A stretch of DNA of 53,709 bases. Origin: Candidatus Sabulitectum sp. (GTDB lineage Bacteria > Fermentibacterota > Fermentibacteria > Fermentibacterales > JCC-6). The translations under genes and the position numbers were made by a program. Below the pieces are notes generated by a model. It was given only the letters and a program-made list of their open reading frames with translations, did not search any database and was not told the origin of the DNA. Below, piece after piece: positions 17,759 to 27,422 of the stretch. The stretch's first letter is position 1. Each line of letters opens with the position of its first letter. Location: positions 1 to 53,709 of the forward strand of contig JAIOSV010000061.1 in the NCBI GenBank assembly GCA_021107435.1, written 5' to 3'.

Positions 17759-19831
17759 ATGAAACCGGAATGCCCGAAAACGAGAATCAGACCTTTCGAA
17801 GAAACTCTGCACGGCCGTAAAATGATTGATAACTACCGCTGGCTGGAAACTGACGGAGAGGAACGAACTACCTGGATAGACCGGCAGAACGAACTTGTGG
17901 ACAAGCTGGTTCTGGATGACCCAAGGCGTGAAATGTTCTCAAAACGATTTGATGAGTTGTTCAACTACGACAGAACAGGTTTCCCTGCACCAACTCTTTC
18001 ACACTTATTCTACTTGAAAATTAAATCAGGCGAGAAACATGCCTCACTGTACATGCGTTCATGGCCCGATGGTGAAGAGCAAATTCTTATGGATATTGAT
18101 GAATTCAGCGAGCTTGGCAATATCAGTTTTGGCAGGTATTGCCCCACCCGTGATAGCAAGCTTCTTGCGTACAGTCTGTCAAAAGACGGCAGTGACTGGT
18201 TGCACTGGTATGTGATGGATTTACAGAGTGGCGACATAATCGATGAGATTCCAAGACTTGTTTACACCTGGATATGCTGGCTGCCTGACAACAGCGGGTT
18301 CATCTACTCCCGCTCTACCGACCCGGATAATCTTTCAAAGAATGGCTTATCTGTTTTCCTGCACAAACTGGGTACTGACTGGCGCAATGACAAGATGATT
18401 CTCGGTAAAGGACTGGTCGAAACAGATATTGCAAATGCTGTGGCCATTTCCCGTGATGGCACCCATCTGATTATTGAGGTGAATCATGGGCTCACCTTGA
18501 ATGAACTCTTTTATACGGATCTTTCCGCTGATAAGCTTACCGCGAAATCGATAACCGGAGATCATACCGGTCTGTTCTACGCAAATATCTACAAGGGTAT
18601 GCTCTATGTGAGAACCAGTAATGAGGCACCAAATCACAGAGTATGCAGAGTAGTCCTGGACGGATCTGTACCGCTAATTGACAAGTGGGAAACAATCGTG
18701 CCCGAGGGTGATGATGCGCTGACTGGACTTAATGTGATTGGTGACCGTTTTTTTATCAAGCAGTCTGTTGATGTTATCACCCACACATTTATCTATTCTC
18801 TGGATGGAAAGAGAACTGGAGAGCTTGAGTATCCCGGCGTTGGCAATGGCTCTCTGCCCTATGGCGAAGAAGATGTGGATGCTATCTTTGTCTCCTACTC
18901 CTCTCCTTTTCAGCCTGCTAAGACGTATCACTATGATATACAGCAAAATAAATTAACCGGATTCACAGAGAGCAGTTTGAAAGTTAGCACTGAAAAATAC
19001 CTTACTGAACAGGTGTTTTTCAAAAGTCTCGATAACACTGTTGTGCCAATGTTTATCATTCGCAACCGCGATATTGAACTGGATGGATCCAATTCTGTGA
19101 TTCTTACCGGGTACGGCGGCTTCAATGCTTCCCGGTTACCGTACTTCTCCTCTGCCGTATTGTTCTGGCTGGAGCAGGGCGGGATATATGCCATTGCCAA
19201 CATCCGCGGTGGCGGCGAATACGGCGAGAACTGGCACCAGGGCGGCATGCTTGGTAACAAGCAGAATGTGTTTAATGATTTCATAGCAGCAGGAGAGGCA
19301 CTGATTGGTGAAAAACCGGTACGACTTGCAGGGGATGATAATTTCTCTGTTCGCAGATACTCCAGTCGCGAACATCTTGGTATATCAGGCGGCAGCAATG
19401 GAGGTCTTCTTACAGGGGCTGTGCTGGTGCAGCGTCCCGATCTGTGGGCAGCGGTTGTTTCTGATGTTCCACTGCTGGATATGCTTCGTTTCCATCTCAC
19501 CCAGGGTGGTAAATTCTGGATGTCAGAATACGGCAGCCCTGATAACCCGGAAGACTTTGAATGGCTCGTCTCATATTCGCCATATCACAATGTAAAAGAA
19601 GGTTCACATTTCCCCCCAACACTCCTGAAAACATCTCTGCACGACGACAGGGGTACTGATTCTCTGCATGCTTTCAAGATGGCGGCAAAGCTTCAGGCAG
19701 TAAATACCTCAGACAACCCGATTCTCCTCCGAACAATGACAAATGTTGGCCATGGAGCAGGTCGAACAACACAGATGAATATTGACGAACAAACCGAAAT
19801 ATTCCTCTTCCTGGTAAAGCATCTTATGTGA
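17759..19831 (+). CDS. Prolyl oligopeptidase (S9A serine peptidase)
   Basis: An N-terminal seven-bladed propeller begins with DNYRWLE and contains RYCPTRDSKLLAYSLSKDG and WLPDNSGFIYSR. The C-terminal alpha/beta-hydrolase domain has GYGGF, NIRGGGEYGENWH, the nucleophile Ser546 in GGSNGG, Asp630 in LHDDRGTDS and His665 in NVGHGAG. It cleaves after proline in short peptides. No signal peptide is visible at the chosen start, so a cytoplasmic location is likely. CAGGAG four bases before 17759 fixes the start; the open frame continues to 17687. The 690-residue length is normal. Confidence 0.93.
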   Translation: MKPECPKTRIRPFEETLHGRKMIDNYRWLETDGEERTTWIDRQNELVDKLVLDDPRREMFSKRFDELFNYDRTGFPAPTLSHLFYLKIKSGEKHASLYMRSWPDGEEQILMDIDEFSELGNISFGRYCPTRDSKLLAYSLSKDGSDWLHWYVMDLQSGDIIDEIPRLVYTWICWLPDNSGFIYSRSTDPDNLSKNGLSVFLHKLGTDWRNDKMILGKGLVETDIANAVAISRDGTHLIIEVNHGLTLNELFYTDLSADKLTAKSITGDHTGLFYANIYKGMLYVRTSNEAPNHRVCRVVLDGSVPLIDKWETIVPEGDDALTGLNVIGDRFFIKQSVDVITHTFIYSLDGKRTGELEYPGVGNGSLPYGEEDVDAIFVSYSSPFQPAKTYHYDIQQNKLTGFTESSLKVSTEKYLTEQVFFKSLDNTVVPMFIIRNRDIELDGSNSVILTGYGGFNASRLPYFSSAVLFWLEQGGIYAIANIRGGGEYGENWHQGGMLGNKQNVFNDFIAAGEALIGEKPVRLAGDDNFSVRRYSSREHLGISGGSNGGLLTGAVLVQRPDLWAAVVSDVPLLDMLRFHLTQGGKFWMSEYGSPDNPEDFEWLVSYSPYHNVKEGSHFPPTLLKTSLHDDRGTDSLHAFKMAAKLQAVNTSDNPILLRTMTNVGHGAGRTTQMNIDEQTEIFLFLVKHLM

Positions 19832-19892
19832 TATCCATCACAGGATGGAGAGCTCTCTGTGTGTACCATTTTGATATCTCAGGGTAGAGTGG

Positions 19893-20561
19893 TCAATCAG
19901 GTTTGATCGCCTCTACGGTCAGGCAGCATATGGAATCATCTTTCTCGATCTCCCAATGGAGTATCCGGAATCCCGCTTCCACTATCTCGTCCCTGATGCT
20001 GTCAGGCGACCCGAAATAGCGTGAAGATATCCCATTATGGATAGTACACCCGGAAGCAGGATCGAAGTTTTCAACCAGCTTCGGATTGACAGGACCGCAC
20101 ATAGTATCCACAAGAAAGTACCCCCCGGGCCGCAATACCCGGTAAACGCTGGAAAACAATTGCCCGCGGTCTTCTCCGATGATGCAGTGCAGGCAGTGCC
20201 CGTCAAGGACGAAGTCAAAGAAATCATTTGAAAATGAAACAAGATCCAGAACACTGCCAACGGAGAATTGAACATTGACACCCAGCTCACGAGCTTTCTC
20301 ACGCGCCCAGGCAATAGCAGTCGGCGCAATGTCAATGCCGTAAGTCTCATAGCCTTTCCCGGCAAGCCAGACTGTTACATTTCCCGCCCCGCACCCGAGT
20401 TCCAGAAGCCTTCCGCTCTCTGGCGCGCGGTCATATTCGAAAATCCTGTCCAGTTTGGTTTTCGCTTCGTCATATCCGTCAGAGCTGGTATCCCATCCCT
20501 CATATCCATCTTCCCTGCGCTTCCGGTATGCCTTGTCATGACCGACGTACCAGGTCTTCAT
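19893..20561 (-). CDS. Class I SAM-dependent methyltransferase
   Basis: Motif I LLELGCGAGNVTVWLA, acidic residue in YGIDIAPTAI, motif II region FFDFVLDGHCLHCI and post-motif VLRPGGYFLVDTM give a clear Rossmann-fold methyltransferase of the Methyltransf_11/25 type. The DGHCLHCIIG segment, where small-molecule enzymes often have a His, resembles thiol or metalloid methyltransferases, but the substrate cannot be assigned. The start at 20561 has GGGAGG directly upstream; a TTG at 20573 is in frame but overlaps it. Convergent with the peptidase gene. Confidence 0.85.
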   Translation of the reverse strand: MKTWYVGHDKAYRKRREDGYEGWDTSSDGYDEAKTKLDRIFEYDRAPESGRLLELGCGAGNVTVWLAGKGYETYGIDIAPTAIAWAREKARELGVNVQFSVGSVLDLVSFSNDFFDFVLDGHCLHCIIGEDRGQLFSSVYRVLRPGGYFLVDTMCGPVNPKLVENFDPASGCTIHNGISSRYFGSPDSIRDEIVEAGFRILHWEIEKDDSICCLTVEAIKPD

Positions 20562-20997
20562 TATGCCTCCCAATATTGATGTAAAAGCTTCTGTTTACCC
20601 CAAAGCCCGAGACCTTCTGCTCAATGATGCTTTCACATCAGGCAAAATCCATCACAGACAACCCCCGAAAGAAGCTCCTGTCTACAGTAAATAAATACTA
20701 TACTCCATGTTGCACAAGTATTACATGAGCTTAATACATTACAATCCATTTCAGTATGATAACTAAATGTCTTTCAAACACACAGGAGGCTGATAATTAA
20801 TGTTGATTCAGCCGGTGACCTCCTTCATTGCATGTAGTAGAGCTATAGTATTCAAGTAGAATCCGCGATAGTGGTGTAAGTATTTATGCCATCTGTACAA
20901 CCATGCAATTCCCCTTTGCTCTTTACCTGCAATTCAAGGATGTGTATTGTATTAGAATGTTGGTTTGTTCGATATTGTTCTCCGTAAGGATGGAATT
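20562..20997. other. Non-coding gap of about 430 bases
   Basis: It contains the divergent upstream regions of the methyltransferase and the EF-hand-like gene. A short GGCTGA/TCAGCC hairpin lies around 20788-20813 next to an AGGAGG. I see no gene longer than a 19-codon frame. Confidence 0.55.
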
Positions 20998-21861
20998 ATG
21001 CTCAAAAAATACTGGTATCTGATAGTCGCTGCTGTTGTTGGACTCGTTCTTCTTTTCACAGGATTACCTGAGCGCAGCAACCTGCCCGGTATACCGGTGT
21101 GCGAACCCGGTGAAATCATGGTGGAGTTGGATACGAATGATGATGGCAATACAGATTTCTGGGCTTTTCTTAATCAGGACAGCGTACCTGTCGGCTCCAT
21201 TGGCGATACCAACTTTGACGGCAGACCCGACAGCTGGTCTCACTTCAGGAATGGAAGGGCTTTTCTTGATCAGGAAGACACGGATAACGATGGGATGATT
21301 GACTTAATTATCCTTAGTCTATACAACAGAGACGAGAGTAAAATCAGATCAATTCTGCTTCGTCTTGAAGAGGAGAATCTCTTTGTGGCAGCGGAAGATA
21401 CCGAATGGCTCGAATGCGGCACGATATTTTCGCATCAGCCCGATAGTCTACACGCCGCCCCGGTATTCGAATCCGGTGAAATCATCACAGAGAGAGACAG
21501 AAACGATGATGGCAACATTGATTTCTGGTTGTTTTCAGATCTTAATAATGTGCCGGTTCGCCTGGTTCTTGATATCGACTTTGACGGCAGACCTGACAAC
21601 TGGTCTCACTTCAAGAATGGAAGGGCTTTTCTTGATCAGGAAGACACGGATAACGATGGAATAATTGACTTTATTTTGCTTTGTATATACGATGAAGAAG
21701 AGCGTAACATGAGAGAAGTTCTGTTTCTTCTTGAGGAGGATAATCTCTTTGCGACAACGGCAGATACAGGGTGGCTTGAATGCTCAACAACATCTTCTAC
21801 TAACCCGTTTTTCCACACCTACAGGGATGGGTATCCCCCGGAAGCCACTGATAATCTATAA
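20998..21861 (+). CDS. Exported protein with duplicated EF-hand-like (DxDxDG) module
   Basis: An N-terminal membrane segment or signal (YWYLIVAAVVGLVLLFTG) is followed by two copies of a ~122-residue module. Each has three acidic loops resembling calcium-binding EF-hand or dockerin loops: DTNDDGNTDFW, DTNFDGRPDSW and DTDNDGMIDL in the first; DRNDDGNIDFW, DIDFDGRPDNW and DTDNDGIIDF in the second. Each ends in an L-E-E-x-N-L-F-x-A helix and TxWLEC. Calcium binding at the surface is likely but not proven. AAGGA upstream of 20998 supports this start over 20965. Confidence 0.7.
   Translation: MLKKYWYLIVAAVVGLVLLFTGLPERSNLPGIPVCEPGEIMVELDTNDDGNTDFWAFLNQDSVPVGSIGDTNFDGRPDSWSHFRNGRAFLDQEDTDNDGMIDLIILSLYNRDESKIRSILLRLEEENLFVAAEDTEWLECGTIFSHQPDSLHAAPVFESGEIITERDRNDDGNIDFWLFSDLNNVPVRLVLDIDFDGRPDNWSHFKNGRAFLDQEDTDNDGIIDFILLCIYDEEERNMREVLFLLEEDNLFATTADTGWLECSTTSSTNPFFHTYRDGYPPEATDNL
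21212..21669 (+). repeat. Recent internal tandem duplication, period 366 bp
   Basis: The 92-base stretches at 21212-21303 and 21578-21669 differ at only five positions, mostly synonymous, whereas the rest of the two modules has diverged more. Confidence 0.8.
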
Positions 21862-21864
21862 CAA

Positions 21865-22017
21865 TCACTCCTCTTTTACTCCGGGGCACTGATCACTGTA
21901 AGGGCACGAGCCGGAACAGCTTGAACACATGCCACCCTCTTTGTGATTGCGAATGGCTCTTCTTATCAGGTATGCGGTCACTGCTGTTACTATAAGTATT
22001 ACTGCTGCTGTTTCCAC
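21865..22017 (-). CDS. FeoB-associated Cys-rich membrane peptide
   Basis: A 50-residue peptide with one membrane segment (VETAAVILIVTAVTAYLI), a basic linker (RRAIRNHKEGG) and a Cys cluster C-S-S-C-S-G-S-C-P-Y-S-D-Q-C. This matches the FeoB-associated Cys-rich proteins found after feoB in many anaerobes. The likely start is a GTG at 22017, two bases after the feoB stop; the frame is open further upstream but inside feoB. It probably supports ferrous iron transport or assembly. Confidence 0.75.
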   Translation of the reverse strand: METAAVILIVTAVTAYLIRRAIRNHKEGGMCSSCSGSCPYSDQCPGVKEE

Positions 22018-22019
22018 GG

Positions 22020-24134
22020 TTAAATCACCAGCTTTCCCACCTGGTACACTATCAGTGTGATGATGTAGGCAAGGACAGTAAGGCCGAAGAGCTGAATCAT
22101 TGCCCACTTCCAGGATTCTGTTTCTTTCTTTGTGGCTGCTATGGTCGCCACACAGGGTGCGCTTATCAGCGCGAACAACATCATTGCAAGGCCCTGAAGG
22201 GGTGTGTAGTTATCTCTGAGTTTTTCCCTGAGAGTACTGGAATCTTCATCCGCCTCCCCCACGGCAAACACCACACCCATCTGTGAGACGAACACTTCTT
22301 TAGCTGCAGTCGCTGCCAGAAGCGCGGTTGTAACCCGCCAGTCGAAGCCAAGAGGCTTCATTGCAGGCTCAAAGAACTTGCCTAGTCTTCCTGTAATCGT
22401 GTGTGTAAACACCTCTGCCTGACGAGCATTCTCAAGAGCGGTTATTGAATCTGTAATCACCTCTGTTGTTGGAATGGCGGAAGCTTCCAGCACTGCAATT
22501 TGATTGTCGTAGTCTGTTGAGAATTCTGTTTTCTTCGGGAATGAAGAAAGAACCCAGAGAACAATAGAGATGGCCAGAATAACAGTTCCGGCTTTCTTCA
22601 CATACTCCCCCGCCCTGTCCCAGGTGTGTCTGAGGATGGATACTGGTGTGGGCAGGTGGTATGAAGGGAGTTCCATTACAAATGGGGTAACCTCGCCTTT
22701 AAAGACACTCTTTCTTAAGAACTTCGCTGCAGTAATTGCCACAAGTATTCCAAACAGGTAGATGAGCCAGACAATAGGAGCCCTCCAGGCATCCGGGAAA
22801 AAGGCCGGGATAATCATCATGTAGATTGGGAACCTTGCTCCGCAGCTCATAAGAGGAGCCACCATGAGTGTTGTGAACCTGTCGTTGCGGTTCTCAAGCG
22901 TTCTTGTTGCAAGGATGGCGGGAATCGTACAGCCAAACCCTATAAGAAGCGGTACAAAACTCTTGCCGTGAAGACCGAGTTTCTTCATTAATGCATCCAT
23001 TATAAAAGCGACTCTCGCCATGTATCCGCTGTCCTCCAGAAGAGCTATCGCGAGAAACAGCAGGAAAATGTTTGGAAGAAATACCAGAACTCCGCCGACT
23101 CCGCCTATTACACCCTCTACAAGAAGAGCTCTGAGCATACTGTCTGAACCGGCTGGCCACAGGTTGTAAACAGCGTTTCCCAAAAACTCGAAGAACTGCT
23201 CCATGTACCCCATGAGAGGCTCACCCAGGGTGAATGTAAATGAGAACACCAGATACATCATCACAAGAAAGATCGGAATTCCCGCATACTTGTTTGTTAC
23301 TACTGCGTCTATCTTATCAGTGCGGGACATACTGGTACTGACCGGCTTAACCACAACCTGCGCGACCAGCTGCTCTATATACTTGTATCTGGCTCTTGCT
23401 ATGAGCATTCCACTTGAGATACCTCTGGTTGTTTCCAGTCTCGAGGCCAGCTGTGACGCGAATCCCACAACGGATTCATCCTCCTGACTTTCCACCACGG
23501 AATCGCCTTCCAGAAGCTTAATTGCCTTCCACTGACAGTGCTGCTTATTTATGCACTCCAGTTCAGCGCAGAGAACGTTCACAGCCTTTTTGATCGGTGT
23601 TGATGCACCTTTTACCCAGGGGCTTGAAGTGCGAACTCCCCTGCTCTCCAGCACTGCGTCCTTCAGCCGGGTAATTCCCCGACCTCTGCTGCCAACAGTT
23701 TTGACCGCAGGCAAGCCAAGAATGGATTCCAATACCTCAAGGTCGGTCTTCAGCCGTCTTCTTTCCGTTACATCCCACATGTTCATCGCCAGAACCATGT
23801 TAACACCCAGTTCCATGAGCTGCATTGTGAGATAGAGGTTCCGCTCAAGGTTTGAGGCATCAATAACATTGATGACCAGATCAGGCTTTTCCTCAAGAAT
23901 TACATTTCTGGCAATAAGCTCTTCCGGGGAGCCTGCCGTGAGGCTGTATGTTCCCGGGAGATCAATGACCCTTACTGAAGTTCCCTTCCATCGGAAGTGC
24001 CCTTCCTTGCGGTCAACGGTTATACCCGGATAGTTTCCTACTGACTGTCTTGCCCCGGTGAGCTTGTTGAAAATGGATGTTTTGCCGGAGTTCGGGTTTC
24101 CAGCCAGCGCAACTGTAAGAGTATGCTGCTCCAT
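22020..24134 (-). CDS. feoB: Ferrous iron transport protein B
   Basis: The N-terminal G domain shows G1 GNPNSGKTS, G2 PGITVDR, G3 DLPGTYSL and the NMWD region, followed by the helical GDI-like spacer. The C-terminal membrane domain has two inverted Gate-type repeats (ARVAFIMDALMKKLGLHGKSFVPLLIGFGC, split by helices, and ATAAKEVFVSQMGVVF), with the conserved Cys in GFGCTIPAI. It imports Fe2+ across the inner membrane. The length of 704 residues is at the short end of the family. It follows feoA by two bases and precedes the Cys-rich peptide. Confidence 0.96.
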   Translation of the reverse strand: MEQHTLTVALAGNPNSGKTSIFNKLTGARQSVGNYPGITVDRKEGHFRWKGTSVRVIDLPGTYSLTAGSPEELIARNVILEEKPDLVINVIDASNLERNLYLTMQLMELGVNMVLAMNMWDVTERRRLKTDLEVLESILGLPAVKTVGSRGRGITRLKDAVLESRGVRTSSPWVKGASTPIKKAVNVLCAELECINKQHCQWKAIKLLEGDSVVESQEDESVVGFASQLASRLETTRGISSGMLIARARYKYIEQLVAQVVVKPVSTSMSRTDKIDAVVTNKYAGIPIFLVMMYLVFSFTFTLGEPLMGYMEQFFEFLGNAVYNLWPAGSDSMLRALLVEGVIGGVGGVLVFLPNIFLLFLAIALLEDSGYMARVAFIMDALMKKLGLHGKSFVPLLIGFGCTIPAILATRTLENRNDRFTTLMVAPLMSCGARFPIYMMIIPAFFPDAWRAPIVWLIYLFGILVAITAAKFLRKSVFKGEVTPFVMELPSYHLPTPVSILRHTWDRAGEYVKKAGTVILAISIVLWVLSSFPKKTEFSTDYDNQIAVLEASAIPTTEVITDSITALENARQAEVFTHTITGRLGKFFEPAMKPLGFDWRVTTALLAATAAKEVFVSQMGVVFAVGEADEDSSTLREKLRDNYTPLQGLAMMLFALISAPCVATIAATKKETESWKWAMIQLFGLTVLAYIITLIVYQVGKLVI

Positions 24135-24136
24135 GA

Positions 24137-24406
24137 TTAGGCTGTTCTAACTTTGCCCGAAAAAAATGGTCTTACCATAATTCTGCTGCTGATTCCCTGC
24201 CCCAGTCCTATCCTGGATCCGCGAATCTCCACAACCATGGGGCCAGTGCTTCCGCCACGCATTACTTTGAGTACGGCATGATGAGTAAGACCCATGGCAG
24301 TAAGCTTCTGAAGCATGTTTCTTCCACCGTTCAGGGCTACTATTTCCATAGGTACACCACTGGGAGCATCAAGCAACTTAATAATCTCCGAGTTAGTTCT
24401 TTCCAT
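24137..24406 (-). CDS. feoA: Ferrous iron transport protein A
   Basis: An 89-residue SH3-like FeoA domain with the typical VALNGGRNMLQKLTAMGLTH and VEIRGSRIGLGQGISSRIMV segments. FeoA binds or modulates FeoB. It overlaps the end of the DtxR-like gene by 14 bases and leads into feoB by two bases, so all four genes form one transcript. Confidence 0.92.
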   Translation of the reverse strand: MERTNSEIIKLLDAPSGVPMEIVALNGGRNMLQKLTAMGLTHHAVLKVMRGGSTGPMVVEIRGSRIGLGQGISSRIMVRPFFSGKVRTA

Positions 24407-24860
24407 ATTCCGTCACCTTTTCTCTGAATTCTTTCCTGTTTTCGCTGTCGTATTCAAAGCCGCCTTTGGCGGCCATTGGACAATTATCAATAAATGCCAG
24501 GAACTCTACAAGCCTGTCTGTTATTTCTTCACCAATGGCATGCTCTACCCTGCAAGCCGCTGAATCCGCCAGTTCCTCATCTGCTCCCAGTATTTCATTG
24601 AAAAATCTGCTGAGAATTCTGTGTTTCCTGAGAACTTCTGCGGCACGTATCCGTCCGTTCTCTGTTAGTGAGATCGTGGAGTAAGGTCTGTAATTCACTA
24701 ATTTCCTGGATGCCAGTGCTCTGAGAGCAACCGTAACTGAAGGGCGGCTTACGCCCAGGGCATCTGCAATGTCTGCGGCACGTGTCTCGCCTGAACTTCC
24801 CGCCAGCGAAGCAATAGCTTCGATGTAATCTTCAAGACTTGCTGAAAGTTTTTCTGACAT
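24393..24860 (-). CDS. DtxR/MntR-family iron-dependent regulator
   Basis: The N-terminal winged helix reads LEDYIEAIASLAGSSGETRAADIADALGVSRPSVTVALRAL in helices typical of DtxR. The dimerisation/metal domain has RFFNEILG, ACRVEHAIGEE (with Cys, Glu and His as expected metal ligands) and ends near the FeoA start. At 155 residues it lacks the SH3-like third domain, as in MntR-type members. It heads the feo operon and probably represses it when Fe2+ is sufficient, by binding the site at 24886-24899. Confidence 0.9.
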   Translation of the reverse strand: MSEKLSASLEDYIEAIASLAGSSGETRAADIADALGVSRPSVTVALRALASRKLVNYRPYSTISLTENGRIRAAEVLRKHRILSRFFNEILGADEELADSAACRVEHAIGEEITDRLVEFLAFIDNCPMAAKGGFEYDSENRKEFREKVTEYGKN

Positions 24861-24882
24861 CTCTTTTCTCCCTTCACTGGTA

Positions 24883-24909
24883 ATATTAGCCTTCTCTAAC
24901 TTTTGTCAA
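24883..24909 (-). promoter_or_regulatory. feo operon promoter with DtxR-like box
   Basis: On the minus strand TTGACA (24904-24909) is followed after 15 bases by TAATAT (24883-24888). Between and overlapping the -10 is TTAGAGAAGGCTAA (24886-24899), a TTAG-N6-CTAA inverted repeat resembling one half of known DtxR-type operators. It lies 25 bases before the regulator's start. Confidence 0.6.
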
Positions 24910-25031
24910 CCCCATGTGCAAACTGACCTGTTGGAATGCTGCGCAACTCCTGCAATATTTGCCCTGTGATATTACATAAACAGCCGCAGGCATTTGCTGC
25001 CTGAAGTGTATAAATCAGAAGGGAATCAATT

Positions 25032-27260
25032 ATGAACATTCACAGACGCATAATTCGATGGACAGGAAAAGCAGCGCTGGCAGTAATTCTGCTTGCAGGC
25101 CCATGTCTGGGCGGAATATGGACAAACTACTCCAGCGCATCCTTCGTTGGAGGACTTGACATACAGGGAAACGACTTGTGGGCAGCCACTTCAGCTGGAG
25201 CACTTCTCTGGGACATAGCTGCACAGACTTATACCAAGTACACAACAATTGATGGACTGGCCGATATGAACCTCAAGGACGTCTTCATTGACAACGCGGG
25301 AAACATCTGGTTCGGCTGCACTGAAGGTGTCCAGTGTTATGACGGCAGCACATGGATTACCTACAACACAGGCAATTCACCGCTTCCCGGCAATACAGTC
25401 TACTCTGTTATTCAGGATCTTGACGGAGCAATGTGGTTCGGTACGAATTTCGGATGCGCTAAGTTCACTGATCCAAACTGGGAGGTTTTCACCAATCTCG
25501 GCGGAGGAGCTACAGACATTGCGGTGCGGGGAATGGGTGTTGATTCTCAAAACCGTATCTGGACCGCCAACAACCCTTCGGATTACGGCGACCCGGGTGG
25601 AGTATCCATGTACAACGGCACTTCCTGGACACGCTACGATCCGAGCTCCAGCTCCATAGGCCAGTACTTCCTTTCTCTCACAATTGACGGTAACGACAAT
25701 GTGTGGGCCGGAAGCTGGGTAAATTATGTGTTTGTTTACGACGGCTCAATCTGGACTAATTACGATAACAGTAACAGTTCCCTTCTGGGAAACAATATTG
25801 AGGCATTCGAAGTCGAGAGTGATTCCATACTGTGGATTTCCAACCATCCGGCATCTCCAACGCCCTCAAACTCCGGCGTTGCCAGATACGATGGATCCTG
25901 GAGCATCCTGACTCCGGCAGGCTCCGGACTCCCCGATCCCTATGTATACGCCATTTCCAACGCTGACGGCGTGACCTGGTTTGGGACATCCATCCACGGA
26001 ACAGCCGGTTATGACGGAACCACATGGGACTATCTGGAGACGATAAACGAACCGCATACGAACTACTTCACATCAGTGGAGTACGGAAGTGTAGGCACAT
26101 CGGATGTGTGTCTCTACTTTGGAACAGACCACACGGGTATCGCCATTCTCAACGAAGGGATATGGTCAAGCTATCAGTCCGCCAGCTGCGGCCTCGGAGA
26201 CAATTACATCAATGATCTGCACATCGACGACAACATTCTCTGGGCAGCCTGTCAGTTTACCGGAGTATGGCAATACGACGGCTCATCCTGGCAGAATTTC
26301 AATGCCGGCAACAGCGACCTCCTTGGCGACATAATTCTTTCAGCAGATACGGACACCCAGGGAAACATCTGGTTCGGAACATCGGGCTGGACAGGTCCGG
26401 GCGGACAGGACGGCGCCGTGTCCAGATTCAACGGCACTACCTGGACCAATTACTACCTTCAAAACAGCGGCTTGATTGATGATGATAATCTTAATGTAAG
26501 CGTTGGTCCCGGAGATACAATCTGGATTGGAACAGAAGAGGGTATCAGCAAGTTCGATGGTTCATCAAACTGGACCGATTATCACACAGGGAACAGCGGT
26601 CTTATCGAGAATCATGTTGTTTCCATCTCATTCGACGAGACAGGTGGAAAGTGGTTTGCCACCCAGGGCGGTATAAGCCACTTTTCGGAAGGAACCTGGA
26701 CCAGCTACACGACTGCTGATGGTCTGCCGGCCAACAGTGTCAGAGAAATCTGCATCTCTGATTCCGGGATCGTATGGGCGGCCACAGACGGCGGTATCGC
26801 CTTTTATGAAGAATCAACCGGATGGACCGCTTATACGCAGACAGACGGGCTCGCTGACGATAATGTAACATGCGCAGGGATGGGAGAAGGAGAACTGGTC
26901 TGGTTAGGAACATACCGATGCGGTGTATCCTCTTTCGATCGCCTGGGCACCGGCATTTTCACTCCCGATCCCGCTGAAACAGGAACGGCAGGGTGGATTC
27001 TTGCTTTCCCGAATCCTTTCACCTCAACTGTTCATATACAGTATTCACTTCCAGTACAGGAACATGTTCAGATTTCTGTTTTTGATATGTCGGGACGCAT
27101 AGTAAAGACTCTTGCCAACGAAACTCAGCAGGCAGATCAGCATTCCGTCTACTGGGATGGAACGGGTCAGAACGGTACTCAGTTATCCGGAGGTATGTAC
27201 TTCTACCAGATTAGTTCAAACTCAATAACTGCATCGGGAAAACTGATGCTTCTCCGGTAG
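25032..27260 (+). CDS. Large secreted two-component-regulator-like propeller with C-terminal sorting domain
   Basis: A signal peptide (KAALAVILLAGPCLGG) precedes about 14 short blades with the Reg_prop pattern: D-x-x-G-N-I-W-F-G-T then GVxxYDGSTWTNY, for example DNAGNIWFGCTEGVQCYDGS and DTQGNIWFGTSG. The last ~90 residues (FPNPFTSTVHIQYSLP ... FDMSGRIVKTL ... GGMYFYQI) are the FlgD-like tail. Propellers of this type form sensor domains of hybrid kinases, but here no kinase follows, so it is a stand-alone surface protein. AAGGGA lies upstream of the ATG. A strong terminator follows at 27278. Confidence 0.8.
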   Translation: MNIHRRIIRWTGKAALAVILLAGPCLGGIWTNYSSASFVGGLDIQGNDLWAATSAGALLWDIAAQTYTKYTTIDGLADMNLKDVFIDNAGNIWFGCTEGVQCYDGSTWITYNTGNSPLPGNTVYSVIQDLDGAMWFGTNFGCAKFTDPNWEVFTNLGGGATDIAVRGMGVDSQNRIWTANNPSDYGDPGGVSMYNGTSWTRYDPSSSSIGQYFLSLTIDGNDNVWAGSWVNYVFVYDGSIWTNYDNSNSSLLGNNIEAFEVESDSILWISNHPASPTPSNSGVARYDGSWSILTPAGSGLPDPYVYAISNADGVTWFGTSIHGTAGYDGTTWDYLETINEPHTNYFTSVEYGSVGTSDVCLYFGTDHTGIAILNEGIWSSYQSASCGLGDNYINDLHIDDNILWAACQFTGVWQYDGSSWQNFNAGNSDLLGDIILSADTDTQGNIWFGTSGWTGPGGQDGAVSRFNGTTWTNYYLQNSGLIDDDNLNVSVGPGDTIWIGTEEGISKFDGSSNWTDYHTGNSGLIENHVVSISFDETGGKWFATQGGISHFSEGTWTSYTTADGLPANSVREICISDSGIVWAATDGGIAFYEESTGWTAYTQTDGLADDNVTCAGMGEGELVWLGTYRCGVSSFDRLGTGIFTPDPAETGTAGWILAFPNPFTSTVHIQYSLPVQEHVQISVFDMSGRIVKTLANETQQADQHSVYWDGTGQNGTQLSGGMYFYQISSNSITASGKLMLLR

Positions 27261-27277
27261 CGTAAGTCTGATTCCAG

Positions 27278-27308
27278 GGGCTGACGGAACCTGACCGTCA
27301 GCCCTTTT
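27278..27308 (+). terminator. Rho-independent terminator
   Basis: GGGCTGACGG (27278-27287) pairs perfectly with CCGTCAGCCC (27295-27304), with a seven-base loop and a TTTT run, 17 bases after the propeller gene. Confidence 0.85.
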
Positions 27309-27422
27309 CCAGTGAAAGAGCGAAGAGACGGCCTGTCATCGTTCTTACAGCATTTCTAAATTGACTTCGGGATGCTCAGCCTGCATTTTACAGTGGAAGT
27401 GTCTTTACATTAAGGAGTAACC

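Noticed and set aside
20800-20859. 19-codon frame after AGGAGG
   Set aside because: Too short, with no conserved feature; the AGGAGG also pairs with a downstream CCTCCT.
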